NCBI GenBank assembly: GCA_036346255.1
Contig: CM070639.1
Location: forward strand, 4,350,001-4,414,000
Reading direction: 5' to 3'
Length of the DNA: 64,000 nucleotides
Origin: Ampelocalamus luodianensis
Lineage: Eukaryota > Streptophyta > Magnoliopsida > Poales > Poaceae
The position numbers and the translations under genes are program-made. Positions 20,754 through 33,660 of this stretch are shown piece by piece. Each line of letters begins with the position of its first letter. Position 1 is the stretch's first letter. The notes under the pieces are model-generated. The model saw nothing but the letters and a program-made list of their open reading frames with translations. It did no database searches and was not told the DNA's origin.

Positions 20754-23700
20754 GTGGCTATCTCATTTGAGAAGGAAGGTTGTCCGATCCCTTCCACTCG
20801 ACCAGGTCGGCCCCCGATCGTAGTCGAGCCCACCATCAACAACTTTCAAGTAAATCGAGTATTAGTTGATGGTGCCAGATCATTAAATATTTTATTTACA
20901 AGTGCCCTGGACAAGATGCAAGTTCCTCGGACCAGAATAAAACCTGTACGATACTCATTCCATGGGATCGTACTAGGGACTTTAGCCAAATCAATTGGCC
21001 AAGTTTCTCTTCCTGTCACGTTTGGTTCTCCTAGCAATATCAGGACAGAGAAAATCTCTTTTGATGTGGTCGATTTCGACATGGCATATAATGCTATACT
21101 TGAACGACCAACTTTGGCATAATTCTTAATAGCTGCTCATTATGGGTATCAATGTCTTAAGTTGTCAGGTCCCAAATGAGTTATCACAGTCCGCTGTGAC
21201 AAGAAGATGGCACCTACGTGCGACCACAAATCCCTCGAGATGATTAGCTAGATACCAACTCAAGAAGCAAGCAAAAGCCAGCCTTCAACCAAGCAGTCGA
21301 AGCCTAAAGCTGCATCGAAGCCGAACGATGAAGTCAAGGAAGTTCCCCTGAATCCAGAGGAAGGAGCCTTCGAAGACTGTTCGCATTGGGGTCACTCCTG
21401 ACCCTAAATAGGAAGACGCCCTCGTCACCTTCCTCCGAGCTAACGCAGATGTCTTCGCGTAGCAAGCATCCGACATGCCCAGAATCCCTAGGGAGGTGAT
21501 CGAGCACATGCTAGCTCTTCGGCCTGACAAGAAACTCGTATCGACGAGATGCTATTGGGTCAGAATTAGACAAGCTACTCGAAATAGGCTTTGTAATAGA
21601 AGTCGACCACCCAGAGTGGTTGGCCAACCCTGTAATGGTTAGAAAGCCTAATGGTAAGTGGCGTATGTGTGTAGACTTTACTGATCTTAATAAAACTTAT
21701 CCAAAAGATGATTTCCCTTTACCTCGTATCGATCAGTTGGTTGATTCTACTGTTGGTTGTGAAGTGTTAAGTTTTCTAGACACATAGTCTGGTTATCATC
21801 AGATTAGTATGTGTTTAGAAGATGAAGAAAAGACCGTATTTATTACACCCTTTAGAATATTTTGCTATGTCAAAATATCGTTTGGTCTAAAAAAAACGCT
21901 AGCACTTCTCTTCAACGCTTGATGCAATCGACTTTTCACCTCAACTAGGCCAAAATTTGGAAGCATATGTTGACGATCTAGTCGTAAAAAGCATCAAGAA
22001 ACTTAATCATATTTCAGACCTACAAGAAACGTTCAACAACCTCAGAAAACACCGTTTGGAACTCAATCCCGAGAAGTGTGTGTTCGGAGTCTCTTCAGGA
22101 AAGCTGCTTGGATTCCTGGTCTCTGCACGAGGAATCAAAGCTAATCCTGAGAAGATAAAGACCATCAAACGAATGCGCCCTCCGACCACGAAGAAAGAAG
22201 TCCAAAAACTCACAGGATGCATAGCGACTTTAAGTCATTTCATCGCACAACTGGGAGAAAAAGGATTCCCTTTCTTCAAATTTCTAAGGAAGCACGAGGG
22301 TTTTGAGTGGTCAAAGGAGGCAAACAACGCCTTTAAGGATGTCAAGAGGTACCTTACGAGTACTCCTATTTTGGTTTATCTGAAACCAGAAGAGACGTTC
22401 TTAATGTATCTAGCTACCACGCCACAGGCAGTGAGCGCAGTACTGGTCGCAGAATGTGAAAACGTCCAATAACCAGTTTACTACGTAAGCGAAGTTTTAC
22501 ATAGACCTAAGGAGCGATACCCTCAGGTTCAAAAACTTTTATATGCCCTCCTTATGTCTTCGAGGAAACCGAGACATTATTTTCAGACACACAAGATAAC
22601 TGTACCGTCCGAGTTTCCCTTAGAAGTGGTCCTCCAGAACAGGGAAGCAGCGAGACGTATGGCAAAATGGTCAGTCGAACTTGGAGGGTTTGACCTCTAT
22701 TTTGTGTCCCGAACGGCCATTAAATCCCAGATCTTGGCAGACTTTGTCGCCGAATGGACAAATCCTGAACTTTTTGAGGATCCCTAGTACGATTCCCACG
22801 ACCAGTGGACGATATACTTTAACGGGTCACTTACGTTAAGTGGCTCGGGAGTTGGGATGGTCCGGGAATCTCCTACAAGAGAGATGTTAAAGTATGCCAT
22901 TCAATTCAACTTTCCTGGCACTAACAACGTAACGAAATACGAAGGTTTGTTGGCTAGCATATGAGCAGCGAAAGCGCTCAAGATTCGACGACTACTCGTG
23001 AGGGGAGACTCTCAACTGGTCGTGAATTAGATTAAAAAAGAGTACCAGTGCTCTAATTCGACCATGTCTCGGTACTTATCGGAAGTACGCAAGCTTGAAA
23101 AGCATTTTTTTCAGTTTTGTGGTACAATATATCCCTCGAAAGGATAATTTCCTCGCAGACCAGTTAGCTCGAATGGCTTCTTCCCGATCACCAGTACCAA
23201 AAGAAGTCTTCTTGGAATAGCTCCAAAAGTCGTCTCTGGTCGAAACACCAGAAACATCTCCTATTGAGACAGCCTCTCTAGAATAAGAGGATACCTGAAT
23301 GAATCCCATCTACGAGTATCTTCAGAAGGGTACCATACCTAATAATGATCTCGAGGCAGATCGTTTATCCCATAAGACCAAAATGTATACTTTGATCGAA
23401 GAAGTCCTCTATAAACGAGGTACTCAAGGGGTTATCATGCGATGCATATCGCAGGGAGAAGGATTCAATCTCCTTCATGATATACATGAGGGCATTTGTG
23501 GAACTTATGCTTCTTATAGAACGCTGGTCGAAAAAACCTTTCGACAAGGTTTCTACTGGCCAACCTCCCTTCATAATGCCAAAGAGTTGGTTAAAAAGTG
23601 TGTACAATGCCACTTACATAATAGGCAAATACACCAACCGGCTCAGGCACTACAAACTATACCTCTATCTTGGCCTTTTGCGACTTAGGGTTTCGATATC

Positions 23701-24160
23701 CTAGGACCATTCCCAAAAGCACTAAGGGGATTCGAGTCCCTTTTTGTGTCTATTGATACGTTCACAAAATGGATTAAAACCGAACCTGTGACTGCGATAA
23801 CAACAGAAGCCGCTAAGAGATTCATGATGAGAAGCGTGATTACTCGATTTGGTGTTCTAAGTCAAATAATTACAGGTAACGGTAAGCAATTTTTAAGTGC
23901 AAAATTTCAAGAATTTTGCAACGAGTTGGGTACCAAATTGTGTTATACCTCTGTCGCCCACCCACAAAGCAATGGGTAAGTCAAAAGAGCGAATTGCCAA
24001 ATTATGCAGGGAATCAAAACTCGAGTCTTCGACCAGCTCGTCAAGCGCTCGGGGGCTTGGGTACAGGAATTACCCTCAATATTATGGGCAATTCGTACAA
24101 CTGCTAGTCGTGCTACACGTGAGACACCATTTTTTCTAGTTTTTGGGGCTGAAGTCATGC
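20754..24160 (+). pseudogene. pol region of the gypsy element: protease, reverse transcriptase, RNase H, integrase
   Basis: The protease segment 20754-21122 has VLVDGARSLNILF, where the family normally has DGGSS, so the active-site loop is altered. Reverse transcriptase lies between about 21550 and 22470: VRKPNGKWRMCVDFTDLNKT, a stop in the SGYHQI block, and the catalytic AYVDDLVVKS at about 21961. RNase H follows (about 22790-23200, several stops). Integrase runs 23299-24160 with HEGICGTYASYRT, a CVQCH zinc-binding pair, FVSIDTFTKWIK and HPQSNG. Stops occur in every domain. Confidence 0.85.
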
Positions 24161-24582
24161 TTCCACTTTAGTCAAGGTTCGAACATTTCAACAACTCTAG
24201 CTAGGAACAACTTTGAGCGGATGATATCCACCTACTCGAAGAGAAGAAAAACCAAGCCTTGATCCGTTCGGCAGTCTACCAAAAAGGCCTGCGCAAATAC
24301 CACGATCGTAAGGTTCAACCTCGCAACCTTACTGTAGGTGACTTAGTATTGAAAAAAAAATCCAATCTCAGTCTAATCAGAACAAGTTTCCCCCTGAGTG
24401 AGAAGGTCCTTACACCAGTCTAATCGAAACTCTTGGAATATCGACCAATTACAACAAAATTATGTGTAACATCCTTCTTTCTCAATAAAGTTACAGTTTT
24501 CTTCAATCTTTATTGCCTTCAATCTTTTTGTTGAGCAATGCTTCGACTTTCGATCACTTTTTTAAATACTTGGTTTTCTTTA

Positions 24583-25060
24583 CACTGGTCGAAGGAGGGT
24601 AACATCACCTAGTCGATGTCTTTCCTTTCTGCATGTGGTCCTGCCCACTGGAGGAAACTTTCTAGCGTCGATATGTTCCTAACTTTTGCTGCCAAAACAA
24701 AGAAACTAGGTTCAATAAAATGTGATCGAAGCAGTTTACAGCGCGCTCTCTTTAAAATTTTACTTTGTTCGACTAGCTTTTACATGCTCGATTCAACTAC
24801 ACTGGTCGAAGGAAGTACACCACCTAGTCAAAGTCTTTCCTATCTGCACCTGGTCCCGCCCACTAGAAGAAACTTTCTAGCATTGCGATGTCTCTATCTC
24901 TTATTCTTAGTACATGACAATTGAGTGAGTTTGTTGATCTCAAAATTTTGGTTAACCTGGTCGGACAAAAGGACATCAACTAGTCGAAGTCTTTCCTATC
25001 TGCACGTGTTCCCGCCCACTAGAAGAAACTTCCTAGTTTCGGCCTGTTCTTGCCTCTTTG
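24583..25060 (+). repeat. Three diverged repeats of about 170-210 bp spacing in the retroelement spacer
   Basis: A segment of about 100 bp with core CTAGTCRAWGTCTTTCCTWT and CCCGCCCACTAGAAGAAACT occurs near 24583, 24798 and 24959. Tandem repeats after integrase are common in Tat-type elements. Confidence 0.75.
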
Positions 25061-25139
25061 CATTCAGTACAAGACAATCGAGATCGACACCAAAGGTCGA
25101 ACAACTCTTTTATACATTATTTACTTAGTTTATATATAT

Positions 25140-25329
25140 AAACTAAGCAAATAGTCAGGGGCTAGGATAAAGTTATTAATATGACTTCAAATCTTAGTCT
25201 TAAGTTCAATTTCTTTTTCTTTTCGTTGTCGTATGAGTTACTAACTACTCGATGAGATAATTTACAGGGAAAAAAAAGCTTTATATACATAACCAAAAAA
25301 CTTGTCTTTACAAGTATCCTATTACAAAC
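25140..25329. other. Short AT-rich spacer after the repeats
   Basis: No coding signal. It contains an OOTATATATAAAC-like AT palindrome near 25128-25145 and separates the spacer repeats from the antisense region. Confidence 0.3.
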
Positions 25330-28300
25330 TACTCTGACGAATGAGATCCTATTTGCATGTCCTCCGCGACCTTCTTGCTGACTGACTGCATTTCTTCAAT
25401 CAACCGCCCTGCTTCTGCTTCAGAGCAGTTGAAGTCAGCTTCGATTGGCTGCAGACTAAGATTAGGGTCATGGGCTTTAAGTTTTTCCTGAACATAACTC
25501 ACTGCGCCTTCAACCGCCTCTCTTATCGAGTCAGCTTAGTTGGTCCTCAGAGTGGTCACCAACTCTTGCAAAGTTCCAACTTGTTCTCCAATGGCACTCG
25601 TGTGAGCAATCATCGTGTCTTCAAGAGGAGTAACCTCCTTAGCACGTAGCTCCCTGAGTACATTGTTCAAGAGGAAAATGTTGTCTTGAAGGTTGATCTT
25701 CATCGACTTTATCTCCTCCTGACTACGAGTCGAAACTTCTTTGAGTTGTTTTATTTCGATCACTTGCTCTGAAAATAGAGTACGACCGGTCAGACAAAAT
25801 ACCTCTTAAAATACTAGTTAATATAACTGGTCATAGGTAAAAGTTTTCTTACCTGCTAGTCGAGAGTCAAGCTTCTTGACTTCATCGTCATGGGAGGCAA
25901 CACTCTTTGCGCATTGCTCTTCCCACGACTTTATCTTCTATCTTTTTCTTTGCCGAGACGGGTAAGTTCACCAACTACCACGACCTTCTGTTCGACCTCG
26001 GTTTGGAGCTTACCTATCTCGACCTCTTTTTCTATCAAGAGAAAAGAGTTAGAGAAAGAGAAGGAAGTCAAGCATATGAACAGTCTTAAGTTCAGCACTT
26101 ACTGTTTATTTCATTCTACAACTCGCCAGTTGCAGAGTTTGCCTCCTGAAGTCTTTTTAGCAGGTCTTCATTGCCAAGGTCCTTTCACCGCTCTTAAACT
26201 TGCAAAGGTTAAGACTAATATGAGAACTGGACAAGAAGTCGAAATTCAAAAGACTACATGTGGCAGTGACTTACCATCTCTTTGCCTACTTGCAGAGTTC
26301 AGCTTTTTGCTGTCGTAGCAGCACAAGTAGTCGGTGGTATTCACCAACAGTGAAAACTTGTTCCAAAGCTTTCTGCATAAAGAAAAACAGTGAGAAGCGA
26401 GAAAAAACAAATATGTAAATGTTTGGTATCAAACGCTTACATTAATGCTTGTTCGAGTAAAGTTGGAGAATACTCTCTAGGGATCTTCAAGTTTATCAAT
26501 CTCTTGGACTCGGTTCCACCACACCTTTTCGAGACGCTCGTCGTCAAAGATATTCCCCTTGTTAGGAATATCCTTAGGGTGAGGGACTCGATCGCGAGAC
26601 CTGAATGAAGAAGACCCCACAACAGATGTAGGGCCAAAGAACTCAGAAAAGAAGTTGAGGTACTCACCTTCTTCTTCGGTGATGGCAACCTCTCCTTGAG
26701 GGCCGGAAGGGATGTCCTTGATGACTTCCTTCCCGACGCGGTGGTCGGAGGTTCCACCACCACCTTGGCTGGATGCCTCTGCCGCGTCATTTGCTGTCTT
26801 CACCTCTGCCTCCACGACCACCTCAGTGGTCGTAGTAGCTTCAGCAGAAATGTTTGCCTCCACCGCGGGAATGGTGGTCGATCCCTTGACCACCTCAGTG
26901 GTAGTAGTCGCTTTGGTTGCAACGGCTCCTTCCACCATAGGAATAGTGGTCCATCCCTCTACCAGTTCCGCTCTGTCTCTACAATCGCAAGAGAAATAGC
27001 AGCGGGCTTCTCGACAAAAGCATCCTCGGGGACTGGAGGAGTTGGGCTAAAATTACATAAATAAAAAGACTTCAGAATTGTAGAAAACAAAAGGTAAATG
27101 TTGTTCTTACGCTTTTGATTTTTACATACCTTTGCTTTCTGGACTTGATCTTGAATCTAGAGGAAACCTTCCCTAAGGAGGATTTCTTCTGTTTCTTCTC
27201 TTCGACCACGTCTGATCGATATTCAAGTTAACGGATAGGGACCGCCATGACCACATCTGGTCGTGGGTCTTGAGCAGGTGTTACTGCTCCTTGAATTTCC
27301 TACCCCTCTTGGTGATCGAAACTTGTTTCGACCACCTGAGGAGCAGTGCTTCCCTCGACCATGAGCTCTGCCGACGCAACAATGTCCTTCACAAAAGATA
27401 CAAAGCTTTTCCAGTTCTCTTTTTTTAGTTGCTTAACAAAGCCGTGAGAAGCAAAGACCGAAAAAGTTTTGTCATCATAGTAGAAGGGTATCTTCGTCTT
27501 GGGAGCTTTGTGTTTAAGGGCTTCGATCGCTTCGAGCGCCCCTCTTTTCTGTGCAGCGACTACGTCTGCAAAGAATTGGCTGACGGGGCTGGTCAGAGGG
27601 GGAGAGAGCTTGAGCCTGCGCCGTGCTTATCGGCGGCCCGCACCAAGCAACGCTTCATGGTCGGAGGAGCAGTAGCTTCCTCTGACCCCACTACGACAAG
27701 CGCCATCTCGATCTCTTGGTCGTCTCGACGATCGGCCATGCCTACTTTCTGCAAAAGTAAAAAAAAAAATCATACTTAGTGGTCGTTCTCTACGACTACG
27801 AGACCCTAAAGATGAAATCAATCTTCAATTACCTTTAGGCGTTCCTCCTTTTCCTTATCGGACACGACCACCAGGATTCGAGGAGCCACTATATCTGCTG
27901 GGGGAGCTTTTTCACAAACGAGCTTGACTCGGGCGTCAATATCTGCTTGTGGGAGATCTGCATGGGTACAATAAAATTTTCAGCAATCGGGCTTGAAATC
28001 AACCAAAACAGAGCTAAGTTGAAAATTTACTTAACTTCCTCGAAATCCCTGGTCGGATCTTTATTTCTTGAGTACCTCCACATGGAGTCTACTTGTTTCT
28101 TCAATGGGCTGACAGGGCGTGTGATGAAATCCTTCACCAAGTGTCATCCGGTGAGCCCCTCTTTCTTCAAGTCCTTTATGGCTTGAATGTAGGGGACAAT
28201 CCGGTCGAGGTTGGTGGGAGTCGAATCCCAGATACCTCTTCTCAGCAGCTTTCCGTACGAAGGAGAGGTTGTCATCCTTGGTCAGCTCCTAGTAGAACCA

Positions 28301-28880
28301 CTTCTTTTTCCACCTCAGCCACGACGACCAGGTGAACATCTGAATGTACTCCATCGACTTCCCATCGTGGAACTTCAGACCACAACTTCCTGCGATTTCA
28401 ACTTGTCGACCCATCCTGTAGTAATACTGGAAGAGCTCCAAGTCCGCTAGAATCCCTAGATAGGCCTTGCACAAGTACACGAACAAACTCAGCATTGTGA
28501 TGGAATTGGGAACAAGATTCACCAATTCCATCCCAAAGTGTTCAACTATAAACGTGAGGAAGGGGTGAGCGTGCAATCGAAGGCCACACTTACAGTACGC
28601 TCAAAAAACGGGAATTTGACCAATCTCCCTTGACGGCCAATGTTGTCCAGCCGCTTTAATCCACTTCACAAATTCTTTCTTTGGGATCTTCTCGGCGGCG
28701 ACCAATCCTTTCGTCTTCACCGCATCCATCTCCGGTTCGGCCCACTTAGAAGCTGTTTCGACCATCTTCTCTAAGTGAGGTGGATTTGAATTTGGAAAGG
28801 TATCAAGAGAGCGTATGATTTGGTCGGCGGCGGAGAGAACAAGGGCTTGAGGAACAATTGAAGTAAATGGGAAAAAGTAA
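25330..28880 (-). pseudogene. Antisense ORF region of the gypsy element (putative gypsy-type transposon family)
   Basis: On the minus strand, fragments read KTKGLVAAEKIPKKEFVKWI (about 28720-28660), FLTFIVEHFGMELVNLVPNS, LSLFVYLCKAYLGILADLEL and FHDGKSMEYIQMFTWSSWLR (28576-28289), then acidic/alanine-rich stretches (26938-26477) and a coiled-coil-like tail (25763-25536). This matches the plant family listed in Pfam as putative gypsy-type transposon (Transposase_28), which is encoded antisense to gag-pol. Its function is unknown. The frame is interrupted several times here, and intron-like gaps are possible. Confidence 0.7.
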
Positions 28881-29206
28881 GAACCCTAAAATCATACATA
28901 CGTTAAGTTTTTATAGCCGCACACTTGAGTTTAGAGATCATGGGTACTCAACAGTTGCCACCTCTTCGGGAACTGCTCCAACAGACATACCTGTGAGAGC
29001 CGATTGGGATTCTTAAATTTGTCTGTTCAAGAAAAACGAGCATGTCTTTATAACTCAAGCGAAATTACCTTCTTAACAAAGCTTATTTCTGGTCGAATGA
29101 AATACCGGTCGAAAAGGTTTTTACTTTCGATTACTATTATTCTACGACTACTCAGTAGTCGTAAGATCTTCTGTGACCTCTTTTCTAAGCAAGTCATTTT
29201 CACTTG

Positions 29207-29222
29207 AAGTTGGGGGGCTAGA
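29207..29222 (+). promoter_or_regulatory. Polypurine tract of the gypsy element
   Basis: AAGTTGGGGGGCTAGA sits directly before the 3' LTR, where the plus-strand primer is expected. Confidence 0.6.
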
Positions 29223-29910
29223 TGACGAGGATATAATAATTCGTAATTTACTGTTCATCTGTAAATCTTATTATAGATGAATATATCTTTATGTTAATCT
29301 TAAGCATACCCCTTAATGCTCATGAGGGAGAAACCTAACCATATGATCGTAAGTCTTTCTACGACCATATAATAGTCGTAGTTCTCTCTACGACCACCTT
29401 ATGGTCATGGATCTTTCTACGATAAGATTGGCTATGACACCCTTGTAATTGATAAGGCGTGCTGTCTTGTGAGCCTAATCGATTAGGGGGTCTAGTACGT
29501 CGTGCTCGATACACACGACAGTTAACATGAGCAGTTGTTCTCTGGGATAAACTGCACATTTTTCCTATGTCTATGACGATAACTTCGGTTAATCATTTGG
29601 AACGTTGAGACGTCTTTTGGATTGTAGGAACTACCACCTCTTCATACCTTATATAAAGGATGAAGTTAGTAGACAGAAGGGTGAGCGATCAAGGCAACAA
29701 GCAATCTGGAGCACAAGACATCTAGCATTAGTCTTTTCCTTGATTGTATTCAACACTCTTAATACAGTACAACAGGAGTAAAGTTCTTATTCTCTCTCGA
29801 GAAGTCCTAAACCTGTATAAAATTCATGTGACACTCTTTGCATAATTCCAATCGTAGGAGACCTCCCGAAAAAAATAATCATACATAAGATCGGTTATAG
29901 ATTACCGACA
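29223..29910 (+). repeat. 3' LTR of the gypsy element
   Basis: This LTR is 688 bp, starts TGACGAGGATATAATAA and ends TTACCGACA. It is about 70 bp shorter than the 5' LTR through several indels, including one near the position that corresponds to 17880-17925 in the 5' LTR. Confidence 0.9.
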
Positions 29911-29915
29911 GGGCT

Positions 29916-32684
29916 ATTATTAGCTTGCTAATAATTAAGAATTTGATCAACAAGCAAAAAAAAAAAACTTCATCGATTGGTGCATCATAGCATCATGCAC
30001 AGGGAAGAATTGGAAGGTTCGATCCTTGAACAGCAGCTATGTATGTCTGACAGAGAATTTGGTATTTGACATAAAGTCTTTTAACACCAATATGTCTGTA
30101 CTTTTTTCACATAATTCCTTCAGAAAACAAAATGACGAAATGGTTGGCACATCTTGCTCCAAATATCAATAAATTTAAATAAAAGGTAAGTATATTTGGC
30201 ATCCAAAATTAAAACAATAATAAAATAAGAATAGAAAGAAACCCTTATTTAAGCGGATATCAAAATAAAACCCCTTGAATCAATTGTTGTTCCGACTAAT
30301 TATACTTTTTTTGTTTAATCGTGAAAAATGATACCGGTCTTTGGAGGAGTAATTATTTCAATCCTCAAGACAGATTTTTAATAAAAGATGTACCATCTTT
30401 ATTAATCTGAATCCTGGACAAATACATATCAAAATGTATACATAATGGTTGACTTAATCAATGGATTATTTGCATTAACATTCAACATTGAGGAAGGTAT
30501 TTATTAGGTTGTCTATTAATAAATTTTAAATTGATTTTGGTTTGAAAGTTCTATTTTATTTAGATAAGTAAAGTTTTATGATAATAATTATCATTATCCA
30601 ACCAAAATAATATGTTAATAGTTCTTTAAGGTTAATTCATCATATAACCACCCTTTAAGTTTAATTAGAATACCAATGGCAGTTAACCAATTTTATTAAC
30701 ATTCAAGATTAAATTCAGATGAGCACTTTATTTTTTAATGGATAAATTATCAAAAGAATTGTTAGCCATGAGTCATTAAGGTTTAATATTAATTTGTTTT
30801 TATCAAGGATTAACTTGTATTAGTTGTAGCACAGCTTTTATTAATTTTACTTTTCTTCATATGTCCTTTAAGAAAAGCCTTATCGTTTTACCTTAGTTCA
30901 TAGTTTTCTTCACCAAATCAAAATTTCGTTATTTATGCATCGGAAGAACCTTAACCATTTACCTTTTGGGGTCTTATCATTTTTGGTTCATTTTTGATTA
31001 AAATTTTGCAAGTTTTGGAATCTATTTGGTCCATTAATTACCATTTGAACTGGAAGGTTAATCCAAATAAAATATTTATTAAAAGTTAAACTGCTAATTT
31101 TATCTGTTTTCCTGGTTCTAAACTTTTAGGTTTGAAAGTTAGAATTGTTTTATGAAGCAATACAGTTAAAAGTATTTTTAGAATTGGTAATTGCTTGGAC
31201 AACTCATAAATTACTATTTTTGATTGGTACCTTTGTTTCATTTGATTTGAAAGCGGGTTATTTGGGAAAATTTATTTGATATTAAATGTATTGGTTAAAT
31301 TGGTTTTACGGTTAGAAAGGTTTTGTTTGAATTGAATAAGATTTTTTGGAATGGTAATTGGTCATACAATCCCAAGTTATCTATTAAGTTTGATTATTGT
31401 TAAGGGCATTGTTGTATTGGGATTTACCAAAGTGCTAATGGCAGGACAAGCTAGGTTCATCTTGAAAATTTTGAAGGTCACAAAGATATTTTCTGGCGTT
31501 GTGCTGGATTCACAAGCTCAATTTTTTGAAAAGGAATACTACTTTAAATAAATTGGAGTTCCCGAAGTTATAGAATTATTAGCATGTTAATCGGTCAACC
31601 GTTCCATTTAGTGAATTTTCCTTGAACAAAATGATGTGGTGAATTCTTTGGAAATTTAATTCTTCATCCATTTATTGAATCTTCCTTCATGTATTAAGTA
31701 TTAAATAATGAGCATAAGTAGCAAAATGCATTTTGTTTACCTTTGAAGTTCAACAAATGGGTATTTTAAATTTTAAAATGAAATTACGACTTATTGGATT
31801 AAGCCTGTTAGATAATTTTTAATAATTTGACTTATTTGGAAAGTATATGAATGTAACCAAGTAAATAATAGATCATTTGGATTTTTTAAAAATAATTTTG
31901 CCGAAAATTTTTGCACTAACAGTGATTTTTAAGGAAAATATTAAGCTTGTTTAAAACCCAGAAATTATAATTGATAAAAAATGGGTTTATATCAAATTAG
32001 GCATAACCAAGCCGATGCATTTGTTTGAAAATGAAAGCTAACGAAAGGTTGCCCTGAATTGAGCCTTAGTATTTGTTTCGCAAGGAATTTAGAGGAACCA
32101 AGAGCATGAATGTAACTGGCCCCCAGGATTATTTAACATTATTCCCAATTCTCAGCAATGAAGTCTAGGACAAAATTTCCATTTAATTTGTTAAAAAATA
32201 TTCCTAAATTGAATTCAACTAAATACTTCTTTCCAAATAATTTGGAGAATGAGTATGAATTATTCATTGAAAGGTTAACAGTGCATTGGTTTTCCAGATT
32301 CCTGGGAATAATTATTCGGTTCAGGTTATACCTCCAAAAAAAGAAATTCCTGGGAAAAAATCCTAATTTAATTTAACAACTTATACTGATTTAAATTTAT
32401 TCCGTTACAAACCTTTACTAATTTTCAAAAAAATATTTGCAATAATTTTTATTCATATTTGTTGCAAAACAAAAACTGAAGGAACTTGGCCTTGTCAGTA
32501 CAGCCAAGCCAATTATTTGCCGTGGGAGAAAGGGACCTACTTGCCATACCAGGGCAATTTTGGTATAATAAGGTAATTTGGAAAACCGATAAGTTGAAAA
32601 AGTAAAAATTAACAAGGCAACTACCAATTGCTGTTTAAAGAACAAGTTGGAAGACTGTAATTCTATTTTCCTCAGGAAATCTGG
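29916..32684. other. AT-rich noncoding stretch
   Basis: About 2.8 kb of strongly AT-rich sequence with short frames only. It has the look of an old LTR or decayed noncoding transposon DNA (many TTTGGAA/TTAAGG-like words), but I found no terminal repeats or target duplication. Confidence 0.35.
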
Positions 32685-33660
32685 ATGGGATTTGAGTATC
32701 CACTGGTTGCGGCCGCAGAACGTTCGCCGAGCGAATCGCTCCTAGGAAAAACCCTGGGTAAATCTCATAGGATAAAACACCTGAGTAACATTCTTAAACT
32801 CCATATTACAACACCAGGATTCCTTGACCCTGTTCCAATCACTTTAAGACATGCCCGTTTCCAATTCTTTCTTAAGTCGCAAGCATGTTTGCCTTTAATT
32901 TCTCGGAAAGTTTTGAAAAAACGTTCCCCGGCCTTAAAGTGCGTCAGGACAAAAGCCCTCCTGGCAACCTACTCCCAACCTCCCCCACCTGTCAGGGTTC
33001 GCGCGGCGGTGTGACAAGGGCACCGAGCTGCGAGGCCCGTGTGCCGGCGTGGAGCCTGGTTTTCGTGCCAAACCGAGTTTTCCCAAAAGGTTCCCGGAAG
33101 GCAGGGACGGAGGTCCGGCCCTTACCGGCTCGCCGGTTGCTCCCGCCTGCTCGCCCGCCCCCCCCGCGGGCCCCTTGCCGCCTTGCAACCGGGGCAGCCG
33201 CCGGCCCGGGAAAGGCGCGAACGTTTCCTGCTCACCTTAATCAGGGCCTGGTTGCAGATGCCCGAATGCGGCGGAGGGATGGCGTCGTTGGAGGTTGGGC
33301 CAACTCGAGGCGTGGCATTCAGACGTTTCCTGATGGGTTGCGGTAACTCGCGCATTAAGGCGTGACTCTTCCTGGGTAATGGGAACTTGGGATGCAATTC
33401 TGGAGGGATTTCATTGTGCCATTGCATTGAGCATAATTCCGAGTTAATTTTGAAAACTGGTTGACATTGAGGTTGCTATCCTTGGACTTTGTTTCTGATT
33501 TTGTGAGCATGATCAGCTGCCAGTAATAACTATATTAATTGTAGTCCATGTGCAATGAGTGTTATGCAATTATTCTTTGAATTGTTTCTTTTAAACTTAT
33601 GTAATGCCATGGCAAATTTTGTTTGTTTAATTAAGATCCTTTGGTCAACTTCATTTTTTA
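32685..33660. other. GC-rich island in AT-rich DNA, possibly the end of an old LTR
   Basis: Between 33000 and 33350 the sequence becomes very GC-rich with overlapping open frames on both strands and no recognisable protein, then returns to AT-rich. Long AT-rich LTRs with one GC-rich block occur in grass gypsy families, so this may belong with the preceding 2.8 kb. That is a guess. Confidence 0.3.

Larger units (their letters stand above)
17494..29910 (+). mobile_element. Ty3/gypsy LTR retrotransposon with antisense ORF region, complete but inactive
   Basis: The element is 12.4 kb. The 5-bp duplication GGGCT sits at 17489-17493 and 29911-29915, immediately outside the two LTRs. Order: 5' LTR, primer site, gag, protease, reverse transcriptase, RNase H, integrase, a repeat-rich spacer, an antisense reading region, polypurine tract, 3' LTR. 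Integrase after reverse transcriptase places it in Ty3/gypsy. The large size and the antisense region after integrase fit the Tat branch of grasses (RIRE2/Grande-like), which is family knowledge rather than proof. Many stops and frameshifts make it non-autonomous now. Confidence 0.93.

Noticed and set aside
33122..33427. GC-rich minus-strand frame of 101 codons
   Set aside because: It lies in a short GC island within AT-rich repeat-like DNA, with competing frames on both strands.
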